Part shown: piece after piece, positions 1 through 5,918 of the stretch
How positions within the stretch are numbered: position 1 is the first letter of the stretch
How the letters are laid out: each line of letters starts with the position of its first letter
Assembly: GCA_002695185.1 (NCBI GenBank)
Contig: NZOF01000093.1
Location: forward strand, 1 to 8,796
Direction: 5' to 3'
DNA length: 8,796 bases
From: Erythrobacter sp.
GTDB lineage: Bacteria > Pseudomonadota > Alphaproteobacteria > Sphingomonadales > Sphingomonadaceae
Program-made: the position numbers and the translations under genes
Notes under the pieces: generated by a model
The model's database searches: none
Seen by the model: the letters and a program-made list of their open reading frames with translations, nothing else
What the model was told of the DNA's origin: nothing

Positions 1-139
1 AGAACGGCGCGTCACCCTTCGACAGCGACGCGATCTTCCGCTCGTCGACATCGATCCCGACCACCTCGTGACCGATCGAGGCCATCGCCGCGGCATGCAC
101 CGCACCCAGGTACCCGCACCCGATCACCGAAAGACGCAT
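1..139 (-). CDS. ugd: UDP-glucose 6-dehydrogenase, N-terminal part (runs off window)
   Basis: Partial gene: only the first 46 codons are present, starting at the ATG complementary to 137-139. The product begins MRLSVIGCGYLGAVHAAAMA, an N-terminal Rossmann dinucleotide-binding fold with GCGYLG glycines at residues 7-12. A VVGIDVDERKI segment near residues 27-37 follows, with an Asp at the end of beta-2 that suits NAD binding. This is the signature of the UDP-glucose/GDP-mannose dehydrogenase family, which oxidises UDP-glucose to UDP-glucuronate in the cytoplasm using two NAD+. UDP-glucose is the likelier substrate from resemblance of the N-terminus, but the catalytic Cys domain lies outside the window, so GDP-mannose dehydrogenase is not excluded. 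A GGGGG run about 5 nt upstream of the start could serve as ribosome binding site. An upstream ATG 11 bp earlier is out of frame. The location beside gmd/fcl fits nucleotide-sugar supply for a polysaccharide. Confidence 0.85.
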   Translation of the reverse strand, partial: MRLSVIGCGYLGAVHAAAMASIGHEVVGIDVDERKIASLSKGDAPF

Positions 140-283
140 GAAACCCCCATAGAAGAAGACGGACATTCTGTCTATCAGGCCTATGTTTCGTCTCAGTTGC
201 TACGACGACCTGTGCGCTGCTACTTGCTCGTCGGCCAGGATTCCCGGTGCCAGGCGCCAACGAACACGTGTACAAATACCTGT
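140..283. promoter_or_regulatory. Divergent intergenic region between ugd and the NUDIX gene
   Basis: This 144 bp stretch separates the minus-strand ugd start from the proposed plus-strand NUDIX start and should hold both promoters. On the plus strand, TACAAA at 271-276 is a plausible -10 element ending 7 nt before the GTG at 284, the spacing expected for a leaderless transcript. No convincing -35 is visible at 16-18 bp upstream. An 8 bp palindrome, ACACGTGT (264-271), abuts this -10 and could be a protein-binding site. I could not pick out a good promoter for ugd. No open frame here has coding character of its own. Confidence 0.35.
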
Positions 284-778
284 GTGTCATACCTATCGCA
301 GGCCGCATACGAACTCATGGAGCGTTCGATGCCGATCGCGTGCGTGGACTTTGTCCCCGTCCGCAACACGGCCGATGGTCACCGTGAGGTGGGAGTCATT
401 CTGCGGAACTCGCCGTTCGGGAAGGTCTGGTGCCACCTCGGTGGCCGGATCCAGCGTGGCGAAACCATCCGGGACGCGCTCCAGCGCCACGCAGCTGACA
501 CACTCGGCACGACCCTCGTCCTCACCGACGACCCTCAACCGACCCGCGTGCACCAGTGGTTCCCGCACGACCTCCAGCACGACCTCGAGATCGACCACGG
601 TGACGACCCGCGCAAGCACGCAATCGGCCTCAGCTTTGTCGTCGAACTCGACGGCGACCCGTCACCTCAGAACGAAGCGCTCGACTTCGCGTTCGTCCCC
701 GCAGACGCGCTCCCCGAACCGATGTGGCCGGGTTCGGCGAAGCTGATCGAGCTGCTCCTCAGCGACTACTCCTCGTAG
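284..778 (+). CDS. NUDIX-fold protein (DUF4916 / GDP-mannose hydrolase-like)
   Basis: 164-residue cytoplasmic protein when started at the GTG at 284, which gives the N-terminus VSYLSQAAYELMERSMPIAC. No Shine-Dalgarno precedes this start, but a TACAAA -10-like hexamer sits 7 nt upstream, suggesting leaderless translation. ATG 317 is the shorter alternative (153 aa). A Nudix box spans residues 54-75, beginning GGRIQRGET. Against the consensus Gx5Ex7REUxEExGU, G54, E60, R68 and G75 are kept, but the RE Glu is His69 and the EE pair is Asp72-Thr73. The GGRxQxxET core and following Phe/His-rich segment resemble GDP-mannose mannosyl hydrolases, which also carry altered boxes. From memory it also resembles the actinobacterial NUDIX subgroup annotated DUF4916. 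Position beside GDP-sugar genes makes GDP-mannose or GDP-fucose a reasonable but unproven substrate. It converges on the Dabb gene and overlaps it by 13 bp. Confidence 0.8.
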   Translation: MSYLSQAAYELMERSMPIACVDFVPVRNTADGHREVGVILRNSPFGKVWCHLGGRIQRGETIRDALQRHAADTLGTTLVLTDDPQPTRVHQWFPHDLQHDLEIDHGDDPRKHAIGLSFVVELDGDPSPQNEALDFAFVPADALPEPMWPGSAKLIELLLSDYSS

Positions 779-780
779 TC
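764..780. terminator. Palindromic hairpin shared by convergent gene ends
   Basis: GACTAC (764-769) and GTAGTC (775-780) form a perfect 6 bp stem around the 5 nt loop TCCTC. The element covers the stop codons of both the plus-strand NUDIX gene (TAG 776-778) and the minus-strand Dabb gene (TAG, complement of 766-768). There is no T-tract on either side, so intrinsic termination is uncertain. A short two-way terminator or a coincidence of two overlapping coding ends are both possible. Confidence 0.35.
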
Positions 781-1050
781 ACCCACCCACCAGTCCGCGA
801 TCTCCGCCATCGTCTTCGCGGCGCTCGCGTGCGCAGGGTCGGTGCGGAACCGCTCGAACGCCTCGCGTGACTCGAACGTCGCGTCTTCCACGACCACACG
901 CCCCTTTCGCTCATCGAGCGAGCGCGTAGTCCTCCATGACACGACCCCCGGGAAGAGCACGAAGCTCTCCAGCGTGTCGATCACGGCATCAACGTACGCA
1001 TCGCTGACATGGTCGTGGATGCGAAACAGCACGATGTGCCGGAACACCAC
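766..1050 (-). CDS. Dabb-domain (stress-responsive alpha/beta barrel) protein
   Basis: 94-residue protein that is a single Dabb (dimeric alpha/beta barrel, ferredoxin-like) domain over its whole length. The N-terminus MVFRHIVLFRI carries the conserved H-x-V-x-F strand. The C-terminal half has the DPAHASAAKTMAEIADWW segment and ends in the DYEE typical of the family. Family members are small cytoplasmic dimers. Plant members are stress-induced and a few others act as polyketide or terpenoid cyclases, but most bacterial ones have no known activity, so no reaction is assigned. The GTG start directly abuts the TAG stop of fcl (0 bp spacing). A second GTG follows at once, and either could be used. 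This arrangement implies translational coupling to the GDP-L-fucose genes. The 3' end overlaps the convergent NUDIX gene by 13 bp. Confidence 0.85.
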   Translation of the reverse strand: MVFRHIVLFRIHDHVSDAYVDAVIDTLESFVLFPGVVSWRTTRSLDERKGRVVVEDATFESREAFERFRTDPAHASAAKTMAEIADWWVGDYEE

Positions 1051-2031
1051 CTACTCGCGCAGCGTGTCGACGTGCTCGCGATACCAGGCGACGGTGCGCT
1101 CCAGGCCCTCCTGCAACGAGATCTTCGACGTCCAGCCAGCGTCCGCCAGCTTGGAGACGTCGAGGAGCTTCTGCGGGGTGCCGTCGGGCTTCGAGGTGTC
1201 CCACTCGGTCTCGCCGGTGAACCCGGTCACCTCGCCGATGGTTTCCGCGATCTCCTTGATCGTCACATCGGACCCGGTGCCGACGTTGACCTGGTCGGGC
1301 CCGTCGTAGTGCTCCATCAGGTGCAGACACGCGTCGGCCATGTCGTCAGCGTGCAGGAACTCGCGGCGCGGACTTCCGGTACCCCAGTTCGTCACCGACG
1401 CTGCTCCCGACTTGGCCGCTTCGTCGTAGCGACGGATGAGGGCTGGCAGCACATGAGAACCCTTGGGCGAGAAGTTGTCGTTCGGGCCGTAGAGGTTGGT
1501 CGGCATCGCCGAGATCCACGGCAGACCGTACTGGCGACGGACCGCCTGCGTCTGCAGGATGCCGGCGATCTTCGCGATCGCATACGCGTCATTGGTGGGC
1601 TCGAGGTGGCCCGTGAGGAGCGAGTCCTCCCGGATCGGCTGTTCGGCGAACTTCGGGTAGATGCATGACGACCCAAGGAACAGCACCCGCTCGACATCGT
1701 TCGCGAGGGCGGCGTCGAGCACGTTGACCTGGATGCGCATGTTGTCGCTGAGGAAGTCGACGGGGTAGGTGCTGTTGGCCATGATCCCGCCGACCTTCGC
1801 CGCGGCGAGGACGACATACTTCGGTTTAGCCTCGGCCATGTAGCCGAAGACCGCGTCGCGGTCCTTCAGGTCGAGTTCAGCGGACGTCTTCCCGACGATG
1901 TTCTCGAAGCCCGACGACTTGAGCTTGCGAACGATCGCGGAGCCCACCAGCCCGCGGTGTCCGGCGACGTAGAACGTCGCGTCGCGGTCGAGCTCAGCGG
2001 GTGTGTACTCGACGCCGTCGCTACTGGTCAC
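1051..2031 (-). CDS. fcl: GDP-L-fucose synthase
   Basis: 326-residue extended SDR enzyme, close to the 321 residues of E. coli Fcl/WcaG. It epimerises (C3, C5) and then reduces GDP-4-keto-6-deoxy-D-mannose to GDP-L-fucose with NADPH in the cytoplasm. Visible signatures: the nucleotide-binding AGHRGLVGS with glycines at 24, 27 and 30; the family hallmark FLGSSCIYPKFAEQPI with Ser121 and Cys123; the YAIAKIAG motif with catalytic Tyr150 and Lys154; PTNLYGPNDNF at about 177-187; and GSHVLPAL with His193, equivalent to the E. coli epimerase His. All expected catalytic residues are present. The start is GTG at 2031: an in-frame stop lies four codons upstream and no other start precedes the Rossmann motif. 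A GGAGAGG sequence lies about 13 nt upstream, a rather long spacing. It follows gmd after a 67 bp gap and runs directly into the Dabb gene. Confidence 0.97.
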   Translation of the reverse strand: MTSSDGVEYTPAELDRDATFYVAGHRGLVGSAIVRKLKSSGFENIVGKTSAELDLKDRDAVFGYMAEAKPKYVVLAAAKVGGIMANSTYPVDFLSDNMRIQVNVLDAALANDVERVLFLGSSCIYPKFAEQPIREDSLLTGHLEPTNDAYAIAKIAGILQTQAVRRQYGLPWISAMPTNLYGPNDNFSPKGSHVLPALIRRYDEAAKSGAASVTNWGTGSPRREFLHADDMADACLHLMEHYDGPDQVNVGTGSDVTIKEIAETIGEVTGFTGETEWDTSKPDGTPQKLLDVSKLADAGWTSKISLQEGLERTVAWYREHVDTLRE

Positions 2032-2054
2032 AGCCGTGTCTCACCCTCTCCGGC

Positions 2055-2073
2055 GGTTGGGTAGGCGCCAACC
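2055..2073. other. Small inverted repeat between gmd and fcl
   Basis: GGTTGG (2055-2060) and CCAACC (2068-2073) form a perfect 6 bp stem with a 7 nt loop inside the 67 bp gmd-fcl gap, upstream of the fcl ribosome-binding region on the minus strand. It could modulate translation or RNA stability of fcl. It is short enough to be chance. Confidence 0.25.
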
Positions 2074-2098
2074 CCGGCGTATCGAAACCCGGTGACCA

Positions 2099-3142
2099 TC
2101 ACGCCGATACCGCCTCCGCGGTGCCCCACGACGCTAGCTTGACGGTGTCGATCCACTCCGGCCCTTCTTCCAACGCCTTCACGTCGGCGTCGACCATGAG
2201 CTTCGCGAGCTCCTTGCCGTCGATGGTCGGAACCCAGCCGAGCTTCTCGCTGGCCTTCGTCGGGTCGCCGATGAGTGCGTCGACCTCGGTGGGGCGAAGA
2301 TAACGCTCGTCGAACTTCACGAACTCCTGCCAATCGAGCTCCACATGGCCGAACGAGGTCTCCAGGAAATCCTTGATCGTGTAGCCGACGCCGGTCGCCA
2401 GAACGAAGTCCTCGGGCTCGTCCGCCTGCAGCATGCGCCACATGCCCTCGACGTACTCGGCGGCGTAACCCCAGTCACGGATCGACTCGAGGTTGCCGAG
2501 GTAGATGTCCTTCTGCACGCCGGCCTTGATGCGCGCGACCGCGCGCGTGATCTTGCGAGTCACGAAGGTCTCTCCACGGCGGGGCGACTCGTGATTGAAC
2601 AGGATGCCGTTCACAGCGAACATGTCGTACGCCTCGCGGTAGTTCTTGGTGATCCAGTAGCTGTAGAGCTTCGCGGCGGCGTAGGGCGAGCGGGGGTAGA
2701 ACGGCGTCTCTTCGTTCTGCGGGGGAGGGGTCGCACCGTAGAGCTCGGACGTCGACGCCTGGTAGAAGCGGGTCTCGATGCCCGACAGGCGCACCGCCTC
2801 CAGGAGGCGGATGGTTCCTGTCCCGGTTGTGTCGGCGGTGTGCTCCGGTTCGTCGAACGAGACGCGCACGTGAGACTGTGCCGCGAGGTTGTAGACCTCG
2901 TCGGGGTTGATCTCGGCCATCAGCGTGACGAGCCGGACCCCGTCGCTCAGATCGCCGTAGTGGAGGAAGAGCTTCGCCTCGGAGTTGTGGGGATCGGTGT
3001 AGAGGTGATCGATCCGGTGGGTGTTGAACGTCGAGGCTCGACGGATGATGCCGTGCACCTCATAGCCCTTTGAGAGGAGCAACTCCGCGAGGTAGGAGCC
3101 GTCTTGACCTGTGATGCCGGTAACTAGCGCGCGCCTACCCAA
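2099..3142 (-). CDS. gmd: GDP-mannose 4,6-dehydratase
   Basis: Cytoplasmic SDR-family lyase converting GDP-D-mannose to GDP-4-keto-6-deoxy-D-mannose with bound NADP(H), the first step to GDP-L-fucose. With the TTG start at 3142 the product is 347 aa and opens [20 protein letters not shown], matching where family members normally begin; Rossmann glycines are 9, 12 and 15. Other signatures are the [15 protein letters not shown] segment after beta-2, [16 protein letters not shown], the catalytic QASTSELYG (Thr131, Glu133), SPYAAAKLY (Tyr154, Lys158), and [16 protein letters not shown]. All active-site residues are intact. A GGGGA sits 7 nt before this TTG. The alternative GTG at 3178 adds 12 Arg-rich residues and lacks a well-spaced Shine-Dalgarno. 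It is the first gene of the minus-strand operon gmd-fcl-Dabb and diverges from the glycosyltransferase operon. Confidence 0.96.
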   Translation of the reverse strand: MGRRALVTGITGQDGSYLAELLLSKGYEVHGIIRRASTFNTHRIDHLYTDPHNSEAKLFLHYGDLSDGVRLVTLMAEINPDEVYNLAAQSHVRVSFDEPEHTADTTGTGTIRLLEAVRLSGIETRFYQASTSELYGATPPPQNEETPFYPRSPYAAAKLYSYWITKNYREAYDMFAVNGILFNHESPRRGETFVTRKITRAVARIKAGVQKDIYLGNLESIRDWGYAAEYVEGMWRMLQADEPEDFVLATGVGYTIKDFLETSFGHVELDWQEFVKFDERYLRPTEVDALIGDPTKASEKLGWVPTIDGKELAKLMVDADVKALEEGPEWIDTVKLASWGTAEAVSA

Positions 3143-3178
3143 AGCTTCTTCCCCATCGGTTCGTCGTCTTTGCCGCAC

Positions 3179-3324
3179 TCAACGAACGCGGACCTACATA
3201 ATGCTAGCGGCGTGTGTTTCCGGCTGGTTGCCAAGGGATAACGAGTATGCAGTCGAGACGGCGGAGGAACTGTAATCCGATAGGTTTGCGATCGTCTCCA
3301 TAACTCTCGAAGGGATCAACGGCT
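3179..3324. promoter_or_regulatory. Divergent promoter region between gmd and the glycosyltransferase operon
   Basis: This 146 bp gap is the only place from which both operons can be driven. On the plus strand TGTAAT (3271-3276) matches the -10 consensus at 5 of 6 positions and would give a leader of roughly 40 nt, but the expected -35 position is poor. A TTGCCA (3228-3233) resembles a -35 without a well-spaced partner. On the minus strand CATTAT (complement of 3199-3204) could be a -10, again without a good -35. AGGGA (3311-3315), 9 nt before the GTG at 3325, is a clear ribosome binding site for the first gene of the plus operon. The existence of promoters is inferred from gene layout; individual elements are tentative. 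Confidence 0.4.
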
Positions 3325-4470
3325 GTGCCTGATTGCATCGTAGTGAGCCAGCTGCCCCCGCCGGTGCACGGATCCACCCTTGTGACAGCGCGTCTTATGC
3401 GATACCTCGAGGCTCGGGGCGTCGACGTTCACCTGGTCGACCGACGATTCAGTCGGGACATCGCCGAGGTCGGAAGAATCGGTGTGAGGAAGCTCCTCTC
3501 TGCCGTCGGCCTGGTCTGGCGGTTCAGGGCAGCTACGCGTCGTTCCCACGCCACGGTCATCTACTTCGTGACGACGCGCCCCGGATCGTTCTTGATCGAT
3601 TGGGTAGTGCTGCGCTCGGCGCGGCGGAATCTGCGCCATCATCGCGCAATCGCCTACGTCCACACGGTTGGATTCGAGTCGCTCAGCGAGCGCGGGCGCT
3701 GGTGGGAACGCCGCGTCCGGCAAGCTCTCGAGTGCTTCGACGACGTGGTTGTGCTCGGGCAAACGCTGGGGCACGACCTGGAGAGGTGGGTTCCGGCGGA
3801 TAAGCTAGCCGTGATTCCGAATGTTGCGGAGCCTGACCGTGTCAGCGTCGAGCAGCGCGCCCCGAGTCGAGGTGTAGAGGCGCAGCCAGATGAGATTCAT
3901 GTTCTATTCCTCTCGAACCTTCTCGAGGAGAAGGGGGCAACGGACTTTATTGAGATCGCGGAAGGGCTACCGCATGGCTCCGCGACGTTCATGATGGCTG
4001 GCCACGCTGGCCCGCCATCGTTCATGGACAGGGTTTCGAAAGCCTTGGGTGAAACCAGCGCGCCCGTTGACTACCGAGGTCCCGTGAATAGCGATCAGAG
4101 GGCCGAGTTGTTCGCGTGGGCCGACATCATGGTATTCCCCAGTTCGTACCGGTACGAAGCGCAACCGCTGGTGGTCATCGAAGCATTCGCCGCCGGTGTA
4201 CCAGTGATCGCGTATGACGTAGGCGGTGTTCGAGATCTTATTCGAGATGGGGAGAACGGTTATCTCCTTGAGATAGGTGACGTCGCTGGTGCCGTCACCC
4301 TGCTATCGGGCCTTGATCGTCTTGCACTTGAACGCCTAAGTCAGTGCGCACTGAAGACCCACGCGAGGGCTCACTCTCCGGAGGCGTTCGAGGCAAACTG
4401 GGAGGCACTTCTCTATCCTAGGCAGGAAAGCGCCGACCTCCCGCCTGCAGCGGGATCTCTTCGAGAATGA
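3325..4470 (+). CDS. GT4-type (GT-B) glycosyltransferase
   Basis: 381-residue glycosyltransferase with a two-domain GT-B layout. The N-terminal acceptor domain begins CIVVSQLPPPVHGSTLV; the PPPVHG loop at 11-16 is typical of polysaccharide GT4 enzymes. The C-terminal donor domain starts near VLFLSNLLEEKG (193-204) and contains the EX7E nucleotide-sugar motif, Glu278 and Glu286 in EAQPLVVIEAFAAGVPVIA. It continues with VGGVRDLIRDGENGYL (299-314). It would transfer a sugar from a nucleotide donor to a lipid-linked acceptor at the cytoplasmic membrane face; donor and linkage cannot be read from sequence, though GDP-fucose or GDP-mannose are available from the adjacent operon. The GTG start has AGGGA 9 nt upstream. 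The stop overlaps the flippase start as ATGA (4467-4470), implying translational coupling. No signal peptide or transmembrane segment is seen. Confidence 0.93.
   Translation: MPDCIVVSQLPPPVHGSTLVTARLMRYLEARGVDVHLVDRRFSRDIAEVGRIGVRKLLSAVGLVWRFRAATRRSHATVIYFVTTRPGSFLIDWVVLRSARRNLRHHRAIAYVHTVGFESLSERGRWWERRVRQALECFDDVVVLGQTLGHDLERWVPADKLAVIPNVAEPDRVSVEQRAPSRGVEAQPDEIHVLFLSNLLEEKGATDFIEIAEGLPHGSATFMMAGHAGPPSFMDRVSKALGETSAPVDYRGPVNSDQRAELFAWADIMVFPSSYRYEAQPLVVIEAFAAGVPVIAYDVGGVRDLIRDGENGYLLEIGDVAGAVTLLSGLDRLALERLSQCALKTHARAHSPEAFEANWEALLYPRQESADLPPAAGSLRE
4439..4455 (+). other. Hairpin just upstream of the flippase start
   Basis: TCCCGC (4439-4444) and GCGGGA (4450-4455) form a 6 bp GC-rich stem around loop CTGCA at the extreme 3' end of the glycosyltransferase gene, 11 nt before the flippase ATG. 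No good Shine-Dalgarno precedes that ATG, so the stem might help tie flippase translation to ribosomes finishing the upstream gene. This is an inference from position only. Confidence 0.25.
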
Positions 4471-5918
4471 GCTCTCTCGCCCAGGCCGCTGCGAGAGGCG
4501 GAGCCTCGACAGTAGTCTTTCAGTTTGTCCGGCTGATTATCGGCTTCGGTACGATGATCGTGATCGCGAGGCTTCTATCCCCTGCCGACTTCGGACTGGT
4601 CGCGATGGTCGTGGCCGTGGTCGGATTCGCCGAGATCCTTCGCGACTTCGGATTCATGAATGCGGCGGCGCAGGCATCGTCTTTGAGTCGCATGCAACGG
4701 TCGAATCTATTCTGGCTCAACACGGCGATCGGGTTGGCTGTCGCACTCGTGCTCGTGCTCTGTGCTCCGATACTCGCGGCGTTCTATGACGAGGAACGAC
4801 TCAATAGCCTGACCTTGGCGCTCGCAATCGTCTTCGTCTTGAATGGCGCATCGGTGCAGTTCAAAGCTCATCTTGTTCGTGACCTGAAAATCACACGCGT
4901 CAACATTGCTGAGACTCTCGCCCAGTTGCTTGGTTCGGTCGGCGCCGTCCTCCTAGCGGTCATGGGTGCAGGATACTGGGCACTGTTCTGGCAGCAGTTC
5001 ATCACCGCGGTTTCTGCGCTTGTGTTGCTGGTCATTGTCAGTCGATGGCTACCGGGGCTACCCGGGCGAGCACCGATGGGGGCACTCGTGAAGTATGGTG
5101 CAACCCTCACTGGGCAACAAAGTCTAAACTACTTGGTCAGAAACATCGATACGATCGCAATTGGTCGAGTCTTCGGAGCAGCGACACTTGGGTTTTACGA
5201 CCGTGCCTATCAACTTCTGATGATCCCGATCGGCCAAATGAACGCGCCGCTGACACGGGTTGCCGTTCCAACGCTGGCGCGTCTATGGAACGGCGGGGGA
5301 GCGTTCGAGAGCTATCTGCACGTTGCGCAAAAGGTGGCAGCCTTCGTCACTGTGCCTGTGTTCGCGTTACTTGCCGGACTCGGCAGCGTGGGAGTAGTGG
5401 TGGTTTACGGGGAGCGCTGGGCCTTCGCTGGCCTACTCCTCCAGATTCTTGCCGTGGGAGGCATATTTCGCTCGCTTATGCAGATCACCTATTGGGCATA
5501 TCTGTCCAGTGGTCGGACCGGAACAATGCTGCGATTCGATGTAGTGGCGCTACCCGGGGTCGCGGGTTGCATGTTGGTTGGCCTCGCCTTCGGTGTTGAG
5601 GGGGTCGCAGTGGGTCACTCCGTCGGGTACTTCTTGTACTGGTTGGCTGGCCTGTGGTGGATGACAGGCAGGTTGAATCTCGCGTTTCTACCTTTTCTCG
5701 CGACGGCCGCTCGCTCTATTGGGGTCGCCTTGCCGATCATTGTTGCGACCTACTTGGTGGCCGGGCTCGTTGAACCCCCCGCATTGGCGCTGGCGACGGG
5801 TTTGCTATCCGCGATCGTGGTCGTCGGCGTCCTTGTTCTGGTCTCTCCTGCCATCCGCTCGGACTACGCAACGGTTCTCCGCGTGGCTCGGCTCGCGCTG
5901 AATCGGAAGTCACGATGA
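4467..5918 (+). CDS. WzxC-like polysaccharide flippase (MOP superfamily)
   Basis: 483-residue integral membrane protein of the polysaccharide-transporter branch of the MOP superfamily, close in length to E. coli WzxC (about 492 aa). It would flip undecaprenyl-linked oligosaccharide units from the inner to the outer face of the cytoplasmic membrane. Hydrophobic stretches are spread along the protein (for example near residues 20-38, 42-58, 88-108, 150-192, 285-305, 310-330, 360-385 and 410-465), consistent with 12-14 helices. Family landmarks include the IVIARLLSPADFGLVAM segment (about 31-47), the RDFGFMNAAAQ segment, WLNTAIGL, and NYLVRNIDTIAIGRVFGAATLG followed by YDRAYQLL and IGQMNAPLTRVAVPTLARL. 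The start overlaps the preceding stop (ATGA) and its own stop overlaps the next start (ATGA), so it is locked within the operon. The WzxC-like type often serves fucose-containing colanic-acid-like glycans, but substrate cannot be inferred reliably. Confidence 0.93.
   Translation: MSSLAQAAARGGASTVVFQFVRLIIGFGTMIVIARLLSPADFGLVAMVVAVVGFAEILRDFGFMNAAAQASSLSRMQRSNLFWLNTAIGLAVALVLVLCAPILAAFYDEERLNSLTLALAIVFVLNGASVQFKAHLVRDLKITRVNIAETLAQLLGSVGAVLLAVMGAGYWALFWQQFITAVSALVLLVIVSRWLPGLPGRAPMGALVKYGATLTGQQSLNYLVRNIDTIAIGRVFGAATLGFYDRAYQLLMIPIGQMNAPLTRVAVPTLARLWNGGGAFESYLHVAQKVAAFVTVPVFALLAGLGSVGVVVVYGERWAFAGLLLQILAVGGIFRSLMQITYWAYLSSGRTGTMLRFDVVALPGVAGCMLVGLAFGVEGVAVGHSVGYFLYWLAGLWWMTGRLNLAFLPFLATAARSIGVALPIIVATYLVAGLVEPPALALATGLLSAIVVVGVLVLVSPAIRSDYATVLRVARLALNRKSR

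Noticed and set aside
68..283. Upstream extension of the NUDIX reading frame to an ATG at 68
   Set aside because: It would run antisense through the ugd N-terminus and the shared promoter region, and the added residues have no NUDIX character.
1009..1668. Long plus-strand open frame (219 codons) opposite fcl
   Set aside because: Antisense to the intact GDP-L-fucose synthase; the composition is that of a mirror frame and it crosses the fcl-Dabb junction.
252..2072. The 10-mer AGGCGCCAAC occurs in two intergenic regions (252-261 and 2063-2072), suggesting a shared operator
   Set aside because: Ten-base matches are expected by chance many times in a window this size, and the sites differ in position relative to genes.
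2345..3073. Long plus-strand open frame (242 codons) opposite gmd
   Set aside because: It is antisense to a fully conserved gmd; low stop frequency on the opposite strand is expected in high-GC coding DNA, and the translation resembles no family.
5045..5599. Alternative 184-codon plus-strand frame inside the flippase gene
   Set aside because: It overlaps conserved membrane segments of the flippase and its translation has no recognisable domain.
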